64,000 bases of DNA. Source: Abyssibacter profundi. Its GTDB lineage: Bacteria; Pseudomonadota; Gammaproteobacteria; Nevskiales; OUC007. The stretch is from assembly GCF_003151135.1 (NCBI RefSeq), contig NZ_QEQK01000001.1, positions 1-64,000 of the forward strand, given 5' to 3'. Below, in pieces: positions 1-8,205 of this stretch (position 1 is its first letter; every line of letters begins with the position of its first letter). A model generated the notes under the pieces. It worked only from the letters and a program-made list of their open reading frames with translations. It had not been told where the DNA came from and ran no database searches. A program made the position numbers and the translations under genes.

Positions 1-94
1 CCCATTGAGACCCGTGCTCGTGCTGGTGCTCCAGCACCAGCCGAACACCCCGTTCCCGTACCTCCGGCGAGTACCGCACTTGCTGTCTTCCCAT
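1..94 (-). CDS. IS3-family transposase OrfA, N-terminal fragment cut by the window edge
   Basis: The first 31 codons of a transposase OrfA are visible, starting with ATG at 94 and running off the left edge. The N-terminus reads MGRQQVRYSPEVRERGVRLV, the typical start of the IS3 OrfA helix-turn-helix domain (Tnp_1 type), which binds the element ends. OrfB, which carries the DDE integrase core, would lie further left. An AGAGGATGG stretch just upstream could be the ribosome binding site. Family assignment is firm from the motif; nothing can be said about whether the element is intact. Confidence 0.8.
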   Translation of the reverse strand, partial: MGRQQVRYSPEVRERGVRLVLEHQHEHGSQW

Positions 95-144
95 CGCTCC
101 ATCCTCTCAAGCTTTGGAGCCTCCGAGAAACCCGGGGCGGTTCA
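1..144 (-). mobile_element. IS3-family insertion sequence, left end (partial)
   Basis: This is the terminal part of an IS3-family element whose body lies outside the window. Read on the minus strand, position 144 begins TGAACCGCCCCGGG, which matches the terminal inverted repeat style of one widespread IS3 branch. It is followed about 50 bases later by the start of orfA. The right-hand boundary is placed at 144/145, where the neighbouring CD-NTase homology begins. The target-site duplication cannot be checked because only one end is present. The boundary is inferred from the repeat and from protein homology. Confidence 0.78.
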
Positions 145-764
145 GTCCTTCTGAGGTCACAACGTGGTTCAACGACTCCGTGAAGGCTGCTGACACCGTA
201 CACGGGTGTGGTGACCAGCTTCGCCGAACAACGCGAGAGACGAAAGCATTTGCGAGAAGTTGGCAAAGCTGGAAGCCCAAAATGCCCAGTGGTCTCGTTT
301 TGTCTGTGCTCGTCGTCGAGCTGTTCTGCGCGAGGGCTCGGCCTGATGAAACGTTCCGGGATACGCTGCAGGCGATCTACAACCGACTGTGCTGGAACCT
401 CGCCGTTAAACACCCCGTTCGACCGGAGTGGATCAAGGACGGCCAAGAGGATGCAGAGATGGTCTTCCTGCGGGACAAGCTAGCCGGCGCACTGGATACG
501 CTTGAAGTGCTTGATGATCCTGATTGCAAACGTTCCCAAGCGTTGCGCGCATGGGGCAAGGTCTTCAATCATCAGTTCTGGGAGGAACGCGCAAAGGAGG
601 CAGAAGCTGAAGAGAAAGAGGCTTCCAAGCTAGCACGAGCGGCACTGCTGCGCGGAGGGAATCGCGGGATTGCGCCGGTCGCGGGGCTAGTCGCGGCCGG
701 TACGTGCCACGGTGCTCCAATGAAAACGACTCACGCCTACGGTGGAGTAGGTGAGACGCGGTAA
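114..764 (+). pseudogene. CBASS CD-NTase (cGAS/DncV-like nucleotidyltransferase), 5'-truncated by the IS element
   Basis: The encoded 216 residues match only the C-terminal helical half of CD-NTases, the enzymes that make cyclic di- or trinucleotide alarm signals in CBASS phage defence. Recognisable landmarks are the QLRR...KAFARSW helix, the KMPSGL motif (near residue 57) and the late ALRAWGKVF segment. The catalytic N-terminal nucleotidyltransferase fold with its GS and DxD metal-binding motifs is missing. Residues 1-10 are encoded by the IS end (114-144) and CD-NTase homology starts at about residue 11, so the open frame is an IS-CD-NTase chimera and should be enzymatically dead. The 3' end overlaps the E2-like gene by 14 bases, as in an operon. 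Family call is from motif recognition. Confidence 0.72.
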
Positions 765-1194
765 GCCAAGCGGCGGCCCGTGGTACGACGACTACAAAAC
801 CGTCTGGCGCTTTGAACGAGGTGCGAAGGTCCAGTTTCCAACGTTGCGCGTGCGAAATACCAGGTTGAAGAATCGGCCGCGGCGGATCTACAACCTGCGA
901 ATGGAGGTGCCAAATTACGATGTCAAACGATCTGTCGAGATCAAACTGGGTCCGTCACGCAGACATGTCGCGCCTGCAGTCACGGCTGATGGACCCGAAT
1001 CATCCAAGCACCGCTACAAGGATGGGAGTCTTTGCATGTGGTACCCATACGCGGCCCGCTCTGAACGTTGGACTTTCGAAGATGGGCTGCTTCACTTGCT
1101 GGTGATGACGCAAGCGCACCTGTTCCGGGAAGAATTCTGGCGTGAGACGGGCGAGTGGCTTGGGCCGGAACACCCCCACGAAGTCATAGACTAG
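751..1194 (+). CDS. E2-like ubiquitin-conjugating-fold protein of type II-short CBASS
   Basis: This 147-residue protein looks like the prokaryotic E2-like protein that follows the CD-NTase in type II-short CBASS operons. In that system the E2 works without an E1 and is reported to attach to or prime the CD-NTase. The diagnostic stretch is HRYKDGSLCMWYP, with the presumed catalytic cysteine at residue 95, followed by a DGLLHLLV helix and the EEFWRETGEWLGPE ending. It starts at GTG 751, with a GGTGGAG ribosome binding site, overlapping the CD-NTase remnant by 14 bases. The frame is intact and the cysteine is kept although its partner enzyme is broken. No effector gene is visible on either side. 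Confidence 0.72.
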   Translation: MRRGKPSGGPWYDDYKTVWRFERGAKVQFPTLRVRNTRLKNRPRRIYNLRMEVPNYDVKRSVEIKLGPSRRHVAPAVTADGPESSKHRYKDGSLCMWYPYAARSERWTFEDGLLHLLVMTQAHLFREEFWRETGEWLGPEHPHEVID

Positions 1195-1845
1195 CGCTCA
1201 ATATAAATGCCGATTGGCCCCGCTTTGCGACACCCCATCTGATTCTGGGGCAAGTTGGCTAACGTAGGCTCCCATCGTTGCGATGTGCTGTTGCTCATCA
1301 CTTGAGAATTGCGGGGCATCATCCACCCGTTGTGCGCATAATTGTGAGTGACGGCAATTGGCACAAGCTCGCAGGTCGAGTGGGCGTTGAAACGGGGTGT
1401 GGTCAATAGCCATGTTCAGATATGACCGTTCGGCAATTGCTGCCGACCACAAAATTCGGCTTTTTACGTGCATCTGCGCAATTTTTTGGTGCCACAAAAT
1501 GAAGCTGCGCAAAGTTATGGCCCTGGCTGCTTCACCTAGCACCGCGATTCAGGTTGCGGGACACCGATTTTCGCTCCAAAATGCGCAATTAATTGCCGCG
1601 GTATTTGGAAGAGTTACGACTCAATCCACACCTGATGTCACCTGTGATGACCCGCAGGCGTTCCAGCGTGTGCCAGATACAACAGCGCCGCGGCAGTCTG
1701 TTGACCGTCGCGGCGCAATCTCACTCAGGGACAATGACGATGCGCACTTGGAGGGGAATAACCAAGTTGGGTCGCGCATCACGCTACCTATCGGCAGCGG
1801 CGGCCATTGCTTGAGAATTTATTTCGACGGTGCGCGCAGGGCGTG
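1195..1845 (+). other. 651-bp gap without a supportable gene
   Basis: This stretch is visibly richer in A and T than its surroundings, particularly around 1400-1600. Open frames exist on both strands (for example 1198-1542 minus and 1397-1945 plus), but none resembles a known family and the two overlap each other. The 9-mer TGCGCAATT occurs twice, near 1477 and 1581. The gap is most simply decayed or foreign DNA between the CBASS remnant and the phage-like gene. Confidence 0.5.
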
Positions 1846-2271
1846 TTATCCACGCGCCCAATTCGGTGCCAGGCCATGTTTTTTGGACAGACGCCGCTGC
1901 TCGTGTTCCGACAGACTGTCCCAGATCGCGCGAATCTTCACGTAATCTGGCCAATACAGCGTGACGCCGAAGACGCTGTCAGCCCAGTCGTAGATGTTCT
2001 GCAGCAAGTCTGCGAACTCAATCGGATCCAATCCAGACAACGGAAGGGCCCGGGGCGTCTGGAATTGCCCCACCTTCGCCATGGTCTGACCAAGAAACGC
2101 ACGGGCAACAAATTCGTGCATCTGCTGGGTGGAAAAGCCGCAGGCGTCGGACAGGCAGCTCATCCACTTCCAATATAATGCGCTCTGCGTGTGCAGTTGT
2201 TGAGTGACAGGCGGGCGCCGAGTGACGACCTCGGGCCGTACCGCTGTCCGTCGATCAATCGCCTTCAACAT
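1846..2271 (-). CDS. Phage-like hypothetical protein (possibly NinB/recombination-associated type)
   Basis: A 141-residue soluble protein. The core (about residues 22-115) reads like small phage proteins encoded near recombination genes: a short QSALYWKWMS helix, then QQMHEFVARAFL and later EFADLLQNIYDWA. The resemblance is a pattern impression, not a proven match. There is no signal peptide or membrane segment. It is an isolated minus-strand gene in degraded accessory DNA, which fits a prophage leftover. No integrase, terminase or structural gene accompanies it. It could instead be a standalone hypothetical. Confidence 0.45.
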   Translation of the reverse strand: MLKAIDRRTAVRPEVVTRRPPVTQQLHTQSALYWKWMSCLSDACGFSTQQMHEFVARAFLGQTMAKVGQFQTPRALPLSGLDPIEFADLLQNIYDWADSVFGVTLYWPDYVKIRAIWDSLSEHEQRRLSKKHGLAPNWARG

Positions 2272-2470
2272 CTGCCATCTCCTGTACTGGGCTCTTTGGC
2301 GCCGGCCTTCCGAGCAAGCGCCGCGTCACCACGCCGACAACGGGTCGGCCTACTGGTCAATCATTGCGATCAGGCCATTCCGGCGATCAGGGTGACATCA
2401 GCCCGAGTCACGGCACCGATCTTGCCAGTGCCGCTGTGATCATCAAGTTAACGAGAGTAACGCTGTCAGC
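2272..2470 (+). other. Short intergenic region upstream of the YitT-family gene
   Basis: About 200 bases separate the phage-like gene from the membrane protein gene that diverges from it. I see no convincing promoter, repeat or RNA structure. The sequence TTAACGAGAGTAACG just before the next start codon may contain a weak ribosome binding site (GAGAG). Confidence 0.35.
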
Positions 2471-3082
2471 ATGGCCAATAAAGCCCGCCCTCCCCAGCAT
2501 TCGCTGTTCGAAGACCTATTCGCCCTGGTTTGTGCCGCCGTGCTGGTCGGAATGGGCATTTACATGATGAAACTGGCCGGCTTGCTGACAGGGGGGACAG
2601 CAGGGCTGGCGCTCAGCGTCAGTACGGTTGCGCCGGTCAGCTTCGGGCAAGTGTTTTTTGTCATGAACCTGCCGTTCTATCTGCTGGCCATTCGCGCACT
2701 CGGGTGGCGGTTTGCCACGAACACGCTGGTGGCGGTCACCAGCGTGTCACTGTTTGCCGACCAGCTGGATCACCTCATTGTCTTCGAGACCCTGCAACCC
2801 GCATTCGCGGCCATCGGCGGTGGTGTGCTGGTGGGGATTGGTATGCTGATTACATTCCGCCACAACGCGAGTTTGGGGGGTGTGGGCATCCTCGCGATCT
2901 ACTTGCAGAAACGCTTTGGCGTTCGCGCTGGCAACGTGCAGATGGCCGTGGACTGCGGCATTGTGCTGATTGGCTTCTTCCTGGTTTCGATCTGGCTGCT
3001 GGCACTCTCGATCGCAGGCGCCATTGCCATGAATACGATCATCGCAGTCAATCACAAGCCTGGGCGCTATCAGATTGTGTAG
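2471..3082 (+). CDS. YitT-family integral membrane protein
   Basis: A 203-residue inner-membrane protein of the YitT (DUF161) family, whose biochemical role is unknown. It has about six hydrophobic segments. The N-terminal half contains the family-typical GLLTGGTAGLAL turn (about residues 36-47), and a matching NASLGGVGILAIYLQKRFG turn is near residues 130-148. Length agrees with the short single-domain members that lack the C-terminal DUF2179 domain. It starts at ATG 2471. It stands alone and its 3' end slightly overlaps an open frame of the following gene, without evidence of co-function. Confidence 0.85.
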   Translation: MANKARPPQHSLFEDLFALVCAAVLVGMGIYMMKLAGLLTGGTAGLALSVSTVAPVSFGQVFFVMNLPFYLLAIRALGWRFATNTLVAVTSVSLFADQLDHLIVFETLQPAFAAIGGGVLVGIGMLITFRHNASLGGVGILAIYLQKRFGVRAGNVQMAVDCGIVLIGFFLVSIWLLALSIAGAIAMNTIIAVNHKPGRYQIV

Positions 3083-3155
3083 CCGGCCCATGGGAACGCA
3101 GCGGCAATTAGGTCGTACGGCAGCTCGACAAGACGGGCGTGCCCCCGCGAATCGC

Positions 3156-3617
<462 letters not shown>

Positions 3618-3639
3618 CTCGGCCCTGCGACCCCAGCCA

Positions 3640-3888
3640 TCAGCTAAAGACCAACGACCGATGCGCGCTGACGCCTGCGACCACACCGGACGACGAGGCT
3701 AAACTGGCGTTGGCAATGGGCAGGGCCAGATCACCCGCTGCAAACACGCCCGGCACTGAAGTTTGCTGTACATCGTCCGTCTGCACGTACGGTCCGGTGG
3801 GTCCCACCTCCAGGACGCACCCCAGCGATTCCGCGAGTTGACTAGCCGGCGATGTCCTCGGCGTCACAAATAAGGCACCCATCTCCAT
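3640..3888 (-). pseudogene. FAD/NAD(P)-dependent oxidoreductase (thioredoxin-reductase-like), C-terminal fragment
   Basis: Only about 80 residues remain of a family that is normally about 300 long. The fragment carries the second FAD-binding signature, VPGVFAAGDLALP, then the ASSSGVVAGVSAHRSL ending typical of small pyridine-nucleotide disulfide oxidoreductases. The N-terminal FAD motif, the NAD(P) domain and the redox-active CxxC are all missing. Reading upstream of 3888 on the minus strand hits a stop within five codons, and the sequence there belongs to the Zur-like fragment on the other strand. It is non-functional by inference. Confidence 0.75.
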
Positions 3889-3889
3889 C

Positions 3890-4087
3890 GACCACCCCGA
3901 TCACCCGCACGACGCGCTCTACCTCGTCTGCTCCACCTGCGGTCATGCAGACGAGCTGGAGTCCGCATCGCTGTCCAAACTCCTGGACAAAGCAGCCAAC
4001 AGCCGCCATTTCACGTCAAATCGGCAAGTGGTCGAACTGGAAGGCACCTGCGAAAACTGCGCCTCGCAAGAGGGCGACGACGCCTAA
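3890..4087 (+). pseudogene. Fur-family metalloregulator (Zur-like), C-terminal fragment
   Basis: The frame starting at 3890 encodes about 65 residues ending at TAA 4087 with no start codon of its own. It contains the Fur-family dimerisation-domain layout HDALYLVCSTCG, then CENC near the end, that is, two CxxC pairs that form the structural zinc site in Zur/Fur proteins. The N-terminal winged-helix DNA-binding domain is absent. It begins within a few bases of where the divergent oxidoreductase fragment begins, so both genes appear to have lost their 5' halves in one event. Family recognition is from the CxxC pattern and surrounding residues. Confidence 0.7.
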
Positions 4088-4329
4088 GAAGGCATCGCGT
4101 CGCAGCCAGATGCGACTGCTCGGGACTTCGAGGGGCAACGGAGACAGAAAACAGCCCCGCGCCGGACGACTCACGGCGCAGACTGCGCGCCGCAACATCA
4201 CCAAGAAAAAAGGTCGCGGGCTGCTCTTTCAAGCCCTCAAGGAGATCGAGCCAAGCTGCGTTGGCCCGACACGCATCCGACAATGCTGCTGGGAGATCAA
4301 CAGCATGTCTCAAGCGATTTGATTGTAAG
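4088..4329 (+). other. 242-bp region between the Zur fragment and tRNA-Met
   Basis: I see no gene, repeat or RNA with support here. Open frames on both strands are Arg/Pro-rich shadows without family resemblance. There is no visible second copy of the tRNA 3' end that would mark an island attachment site. The stretch lies directly downstream of the tRNA-Met 3' end. Confidence 0.45.
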
Positions 4330-4406
4330 TGGTAGCTAGGGGCGGACTTGAACCGCCGACCCCAGCATTATGAGTGCTGTGCTCTAACCAGCTGAGCTAC
4401 CTAGCC
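4330..4406 (-). tRNA. tRNA-Met (CAT), elongator type
   Basis: The minus strand folds into a complete 77-base cloverleaf: acceptor GGCTAGG pairing with CCTAGCT (position 1-72 is a G-T wobble), D-arm with AGCTCAGCTGGTTAGAGC, anticodon loop CTCATAA (anticodon CAT), T-arm GGTTCAAGTCC, and an encoded CCA end at 4330-4332. The body closely resembles the E. coli elongator tRNA-Met rather than the initiator. A CAT anticodon also occurs in tRNA-Ile2, where the C is modified, but the acceptor and anticodon stems favour methionine. Confidence 0.93.
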
Positions 4407-4448
4407 ACCGATTCGAAACGCGCGATTCGCTGCGTTGCGAGGCGCGAG

Positions 4449-4477
4449 ATTTTAGTCACTTTAAGCGCCCGCGTCGA
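4449..4477 (-). promoter_or_regulatory. Probable sigma-70 promoter of tRNA-Met
   Basis: On the minus strand a TCGACG (-35, 4472-4477) and TAAAAT (-10, 4449-4454) are separated by 17 bases. They are followed by a GC-rich discriminator, about 40 bases before the mature tRNA. A GC-rich discriminator is usual for stringently controlled stable-RNA promoters. The position also lies just beyond the end of ychF, so the tRNA need not depend on ychF transcription. This is a motif match only. Confidence 0.55.
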
Positions 4478-4496
4478 GCGCTTCGTTCGCCGTCGA

Positions 4497-5588
4497 TCAG
4501 ACGTTGAAGCGGAAGTGCATCACATCGCCTTCCTTGACGATGTAATCCTTACCCTCCAGGCGCCAGCGGCCGGCATCCTTGGCACCCGTTTCACCTTGGT
4601 ATTGGACATAGTCGTCGTAGCCCACCACCTCGGCGCGGATAAAACCTTTCTCGAAATCGGTATGAATCACGCCGGCAGCCTGCGGGGCGGTGGCCTGCTC
4701 ACGCACGGTCCAGGCCCGGACTTCCTTCTCGCCTGCCGTGAAATAGGTCATCAAACCCAGCAGCCGGTAGGCCGCGCGGATCACGCGGTCCAGACCGGGC
4801 TCTTCCAAGCCCAGATCGCCGAGAAACTCGGCGCGATCATCGGCGTCCAGCAATGCGATCTCGGACTCGATAGCGGCGCAAACGATGACCACCTGCGCAC
4901 CAACCGACTCGGCGTAGGCCTGCACCTTGGCCGTGTACTCGTTGCCTTCCAGCCCGTCCTCGTCGACGTTGGCAATGTAGAGCATGGGCTTGGCGGTGAT
5001 CAGGTGCAGGTCCCGCAATGCCAGACGATCGTCTTCGCTAAGCTCGGCCGAGCGTGCGGGCGAACCGTCATCCATATGGGCTTGCAAACGCTCTAGCAGA
5101 GCAACACGCGCCTTGGCGTCCTTGTTGCCGCTTCGGGCCGTTTTCTGCGCCCGCTCGATGGCCTTGCTGACGGTTTCCATGTCAGCCAGCACCAATTCCG
5201 TTTCGATGGTTTCGATATCGCGCACGGGATCGACAGACCCGGAGACATGCACCACATCCCCATCTTCGAAACAGCGCACCACATGCGCGATGGCATCGGT
5301 TTCGCGGATATGACCCAGAAACTGGTTGCCCAGCCCCTCGCCCTTGGAGGCCCCCGCCACCAGCCCGGCAATGTCCACGAACTCGACGGTTGTCGGAATC
5401 AGTTTCTGCGGTTTGGCGATGGCGGCCAGTTGATCGAGCCGGGGATCGGGCACCGGCACCACACCAACGTTGGGATCGATGGTGCAGAACGGGTAGTTCT
5501 CAGCTGCGATTTCGGCGCGTGTCAGCGCGTTGAACAACGTGGACTTGCCCACATTTGGCAAGCCGACGATTCCGCATTGAATGCCCAT
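4497..5588 (-). CDS. ychF: Redox-regulated ATPase YchF
   Basis: A 363-residue Obg-related P-loop protein that prefers ATP and binds ribosomes; it is linked to translation and oxidative-stress control. The G1 motif GLPNVGKST sits near residues 7-15, a DIAG Walker B follows, and the C-terminal TGS-like domain includes the [12 protein letters not shown] segment typical of YchF. The start at ATG 5588 (MGIQCGIVG) matches the family N-terminus; a longer in-frame reading to 5651 would invade pth. It is preceded by pth on the same strand with a 13-base gap, the common gammaproteobacterial order. Confidence 0.96.
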   Translation of the reverse strand: MGIQCGIVGLPNVGKSTLFNALTRAEIAAENYPFCTIDPNVGVVPVPDPRLDQLAAIAKPQKLIPTTVEFVDIAGLVAGASKGEGLGNQFLGHIRETDAIAHVVRCFEDGDVVHVSGSVDPVRDIETIETELVLADMETVSKAIERAQKTARSGNKDAKARVALLERLQAHMDDGSPARSAELSEDDRLALRDLHLITAKPMLYIANVDEDGLEGNEYTAKVQAYAESVGAQVVIVCAAIESEIALLDADDRAEFLGDLGLEEPGLDRVIRAAYRLLGLMTYFTAGEKEVRAWTVREQATAPQAAGVIHTDFEKGFIRAEVVGYDDYVQYQGETGAKDAGRWRLEGKDYIVKEGDVMHFRFNV

Positions 5589-5601
5589 GGATTTCCGGTC
5601 T

Positions 5602-6186
5602 CTAGTGGTCGGACTTGGTGTGCAATTGCTGCGTTGCGCGGTCCCAGCCACGTTGCAGCATCAGGAGTAGAGCGTCGCCCGCACGATCAATGCAGCGATC
5701 CAGCTCAATCTGCTCATTCGCCGTCGGCGGTTTGAGCACGTAATTCAGCACCTGATCGCGGTGCCCGGGATGGCCGATCCCCAGTCGCAAACGTGCGAAA
5801 TCCGCGCCGCAGTGAGCAATGGCACTGCGCAGGCCGTTGTGGCCGCCATGGCCCCCGCCCCGTTTGAGACGGGCCGTACCACAGGGCAAATCCAGCTCGT
5901 CGTGGATGACCAGCAGGGATTCGGTCGGCAGCTTGTAGAACTGCGCAAGCGCCTGCATGGACTGGCCACTGCGATTCATGAAAGTCTGCGGCTTGACCAG
6001 CCAGACCGACTGGCCGCCCAGATTGGCCTGGGCCAGCTCAGCATTCATTTTCTTGTTCATCGACAGACTGGCGCCCGCGTGGGACGCCAGCCAGTCGATC
6101 ATCCACCAGCCCGCGTTGTGCCGCGTGCGGTGATATTCGGAACCGGGATTCCCCAGTCCGATAATGGCAGCGATGTTCGCTGACAT
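5602..6186 (-). CDS. pth: Peptidyl-tRNA hydrolase
   Basis: Cleaves peptidyl-tRNAs released from stalled ribosomes so the tRNA can be reused. The 194-residue length is normal. Key residues are visible: Asn13 in GLGNPG, catalytic His23 in TRHNAG, the KPQTFMN motif near residue 65, the HDELDLP segment, and the [12 protein letters not shown] loop. It lies between rplY and ychF on the same strand, ten bases or so from each, and is likely co-transcribed with them from the prs-rplY side. Confidence 0.97.
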   Translation of the reverse strand: MSANIAAIIGLGNPGSEYHRTRHNAGWWMIDWLASHAGASLSMNKKMNAELAQANLGGQSVWLVKPQTFMNRSGQSMQALAQFYKLPTESLLVIHDELDLPCGTARLKRGGGHGGHNGLRSAIAHCGADFARLRLGIGHPGHRDQVLNYVLKPPTANEQIELDRCIDRAGDALLLMLQRGWDRATQQLHTKSDH

Positions 6187-6195
6187 AGACGTGGC

Positions 6196-6858
6196 TTAGT
6201 CTTCCGACTCGCCCTCGCCGTCCGCAGCATCACCGTCCGCAGCGTCGTCGGCGTCACCGGCCTCTTCGTCGGTTTCAACAGCGGCACGCGGCACGTGTAC
6301 GGCAACAACCGTCCAGTTCTCACCATGCGCCTGGGCAACCGATGTCACACCTTCCGGCAGCGTCAGTTCCTCCAGGTGGATGGATTCGTTGACGTCCAGT
6401 CCGGACACGTCGACTTCGATGTACTCCGGCAGGTTACGCGGCAGACATTCGATTTCCAGCTCGTTGCGCAGACGATCCAGCACACCGCCGTTGTTCTTGA
6501 TACCGGGCGACTTGTCTTCACCAACGAAGTGCAGCGGCACGGTCATGCGCATGGACTGGCCAGCCACAACACGCATGAAGTCGGCGTGCAGGATCTGCGC
6601 TTTGGACGGATGACGCTGCAAGTCCTTGAGCACGGCGTTTTCGGTCTTGCCGTCGACTTCGATGCTCAGGATGTGCGAATAGAACGCCTCGTGTTCGAGA
6701 TGACGAACCATCTCGTTGTGATCGACGCTCAACTGAACCGGCTCGGCGTCACCGCCGTAAAGAATGGCCGGAACCTTGCCCGTACGACGCAGACGGCGGC
6801 TCGCACCCGTTCCCTGCACCGAGCGGGTTTCTGCATGGACGATAAAGTCCTCACTCAT
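6196..6858 (-). CDS. rplY: 50S ribosomal protein L25 (general stress protein Ctc type)
   Basis: A 5S rRNA-binding ribosomal protein of the two-domain TL5/Ctc form (220 residues, against about 94 for the short E. coli form). The N-terminal L25 barrel includes GTGASRRLRRTGKVPAILYG. The C-terminal beta domain includes CLPRNLPEYIEVDVSGLDV. It ends in a strongly acidic Asp/Glu/Ala-rich tail of about 30 residues, which may be species specific. A clear GGAGAAACACC ribosome binding region precedes ATG 6858. Downstream neighbour pth is nine bases away. Confidence 0.96.
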   Translation of the reverse strand: MSEDFIVHAETRSVQGTGASRRLRRTGKVPAILYGGDAEPVQLSVDHNEMVRHLEHEAFYSHILSIEVDGKTENAVLKDLQRHPSKAQILHADFMRVVAGQSMRMTVPLHFVGEDKSPGIKNNGGVLDRLRNELEIECLPRNLPEYIEVDVSGLDVNESIHLEELTLPEGVTSVAQAHGENWTVVAVHVPRAAVETDEEAGDADDAADGDAADGEGESED

Positions 6859-6942
6859 GGTGTTTCTCCAGTGGTTTGCAATGCGCTTCCGGTTCCCGCG
6901 ACCAGGCTGCCGAAAGCAGGGTTAGATTCGATGGGATCAGCG

Positions 6943-7896
6943 CTAGTCGACGTAGAGCGAACTCACGCTTTCCTCGTTGGACACGCGGCGGATGGTTTCC
7001 GCCAACATGGTGGCGATGTGGAGCTGACGAATCCGCGGTGAAGCAGCGGCCTCTGGCGACAGCGGAATCGTGTCGGTGACCACCAGCTCATCCAGCACCG
7101 AGTTGTCGATGTTCTGGACGGCCGGGCCGGATAGCACCGGATGCGTCACATAGGCGACGACGCGCGCCGCTCCGTTGTTCTTCAATGCCTGGGCCGCCTG
7201 GGCCAGCGTGCCGGCGGTATCCACCAAGTCATCAACGATGACACAGGTCTTACCGCGCACATCACCGATGATGTTCATCACCTCGGCCACGTTGGCGCGC
7301 GGACGACGCTTATCGATGATGGCAAGGTCGGCGTCGTCCAGTCGCTTGGCAACCGCCCGAGCACGGACCACACCGCCCACATCGGGGGACACGACGATCA
7401 GGTCTTCGTACTTCTGGCGCCAGATGTCGCCCAGCAGCAACGGCGAGGCGTACACGTTATCCACAGGAACGTCGAAGAAGCCTTGGATCTGGTCGGCATG
7501 CAGGTCGACCGTCAGTACGCGGTCGGCACCCACCGTCCCGATCATGCTGGCAACCACCTTGGCCGAAATCGGCACACGGGCCGAGCGCGGACGGCGATCC
7601 TGGCGGGCGTAGCCAAAGTAAGGCATCACGGCGGTGATGCGACCGGCTGACGCACGATGCAGCGCATCGATCATCATCAGCAGTTCCATGACGTTGTCAT
7701 TGGTCGGCCAGCACGTCGGCTGAATCACGAAGACATCCTTGCCACGGACGTTCTCCATCAGCTCGACCATGACTTCTCCGTCAGAGAAGCGACCCACAAC
7801 GCATTTGCCGAGAGGCAGCTTGAAGTTATCGGCAACCTCTTGCCCCAGCACGGGGTTGGCGTTGCCGGTAAAGAGCATCAAGGAAGAGTCTGTCAT
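6943..7896 (-). CDS. prs: Ribose-phosphate pyrophosphokinase (PRPP synthetase)
   Basis: Makes PRPP from ribose 5-phosphate and ATP for nucleotide, histidine and NAD synthesis. The protein has 317 residues from ATG 7896; a GTG immediately upstream (7899) is an equally close alternative. Visible motifs are RFSDGE, the [10 protein letters not shown] catalytic flexible loop region, the [11 protein letters not shown] metal/ATP segment and the PRPP-binding signature [12 protein letters not shown] near residues 218-229. Gene order ispE / tRNA-Gln / prs / rplY is the conserved gammaproteobacterial arrangement. Confidence 0.97.
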   Translation of the reverse strand: MTDSSLMLFTGNANPVLGQEVADNFKLPLGKCVVGRFSDGEVMVELMENVRGKDVFVIQPTCWPTNDNVMELLMMIDALHRASAGRITAVMPYFGYARQDRRPRSARVPISAKVVASMIGTVGADRVLTVDLHADQIQGFFDVPVDNVYASPLLLGDIWRQKYEDLIVVSPDVGGVVRARAVAKRLDDADLAIIDKRRPRANVAEVMNIIGDVRGKTCVIVDDLVDTAGTLAQAAQALKNNGAARVVAYVTHPVLSGPAVQNIDNSVLDELVVTDTIPLSPEAAASPRIRQLHIATMLAETIRRVSNEESVSSLYVD

Positions 7897-7996
7897 CACT
7901 TCGCCTGTGGACGGATGTGCTTTTCAACCACGGCGTCCGACTGACCCGTGTAGCGTGTCGTGCTGCCCGCGCGCCAGCTTGGCGCACGGGCGGGAT

Positions 7997-8071
7997 TGGC
8001 TGGGGCGGCAGGATTCGAACCTGCGAATCACGGGATCAAAACCCGATGCCTTACCGCTTGGCTACGCCCCA
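7997..8071 (-). tRNA. tRNA-Gln (TTG)
   Basis: A complete 75-base cloverleaf on the minus strand: acceptor TGGGGCG pairing with CGCCCCA, D-arm with AGCCAAGCGGTAAGGC, anticodon loop TTTTGAT (anticodon TTG) on a CGGG/CCCG stem, T-arm with GGTTCGAATCC, discriminator G and encoded CCA. The U1-A72 start of the acceptor is typical for glutamine tRNAs. It lies between ispE and prs, its usual place in gammaproteobacteria. Its 5' three quarters are duplicated about 190 bases away. Confidence 0.95.
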
Positions 8072-8108
8072 AAAACTCATTGTCGCGAACCCACCGGTCC
8101 GCATCCTG
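8015..8108 (+). repeat. Direct repeat copy 1 (tRNA-Gln 5' part plus upstream flank)
   Basis: This 94-base segment is repeated almost exactly at 8206-8300. The copies differ by one extra A in the A-run after the tRNA and one A/G change. Copy 1 covers the 5' 57 bases of the functional tRNA-Gln and about 37 bases of the DNA upstream of it, so any tRNA promoter within that flank is duplicated too. Confidence 0.92.
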
Positions 8109-8182
8109 CCGCTATGCGCCAGGATAATGGCGAACGTCCTGTTCGCCACCCTACGGGCCGCCTGCGCTGTCGCGCCGGCGTT

Positions 8183-8205
8183 CAAGATCGCTCCCGGCGA
8201 TCTTG
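8183..8205 (+). repeat. Perfect palindrome at the junction of the tRNA-Gln duplication
   Basis: CAAGATCGC and GCGATCTTG form a perfect 9-base stem around the loop TCCCG. The palindrome ends at 8205 and the second tRNA-Gln repeat copy begins at 8206. The core TCGCTCCCGGCGA, preceded by TTCAA, recurs in the MITE-like element at 18670-18682, so this may be a REP-like or MITE-derived sequence. Confidence 0.7.

Noticed and set aside
1198-1542. 114-residue minus-strand gene with a CxxC-like stretch
   Set aside because: No family match, overlaps an equally long opposite frame, no convincing ribosome binding site; reported only as part of the gap.
4011-4313. 100-residue minus-strand open frame before tRNA-Met
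   Set aside because: Arg-rich composition without motifs, and partly opposite the Zur-like fragment.
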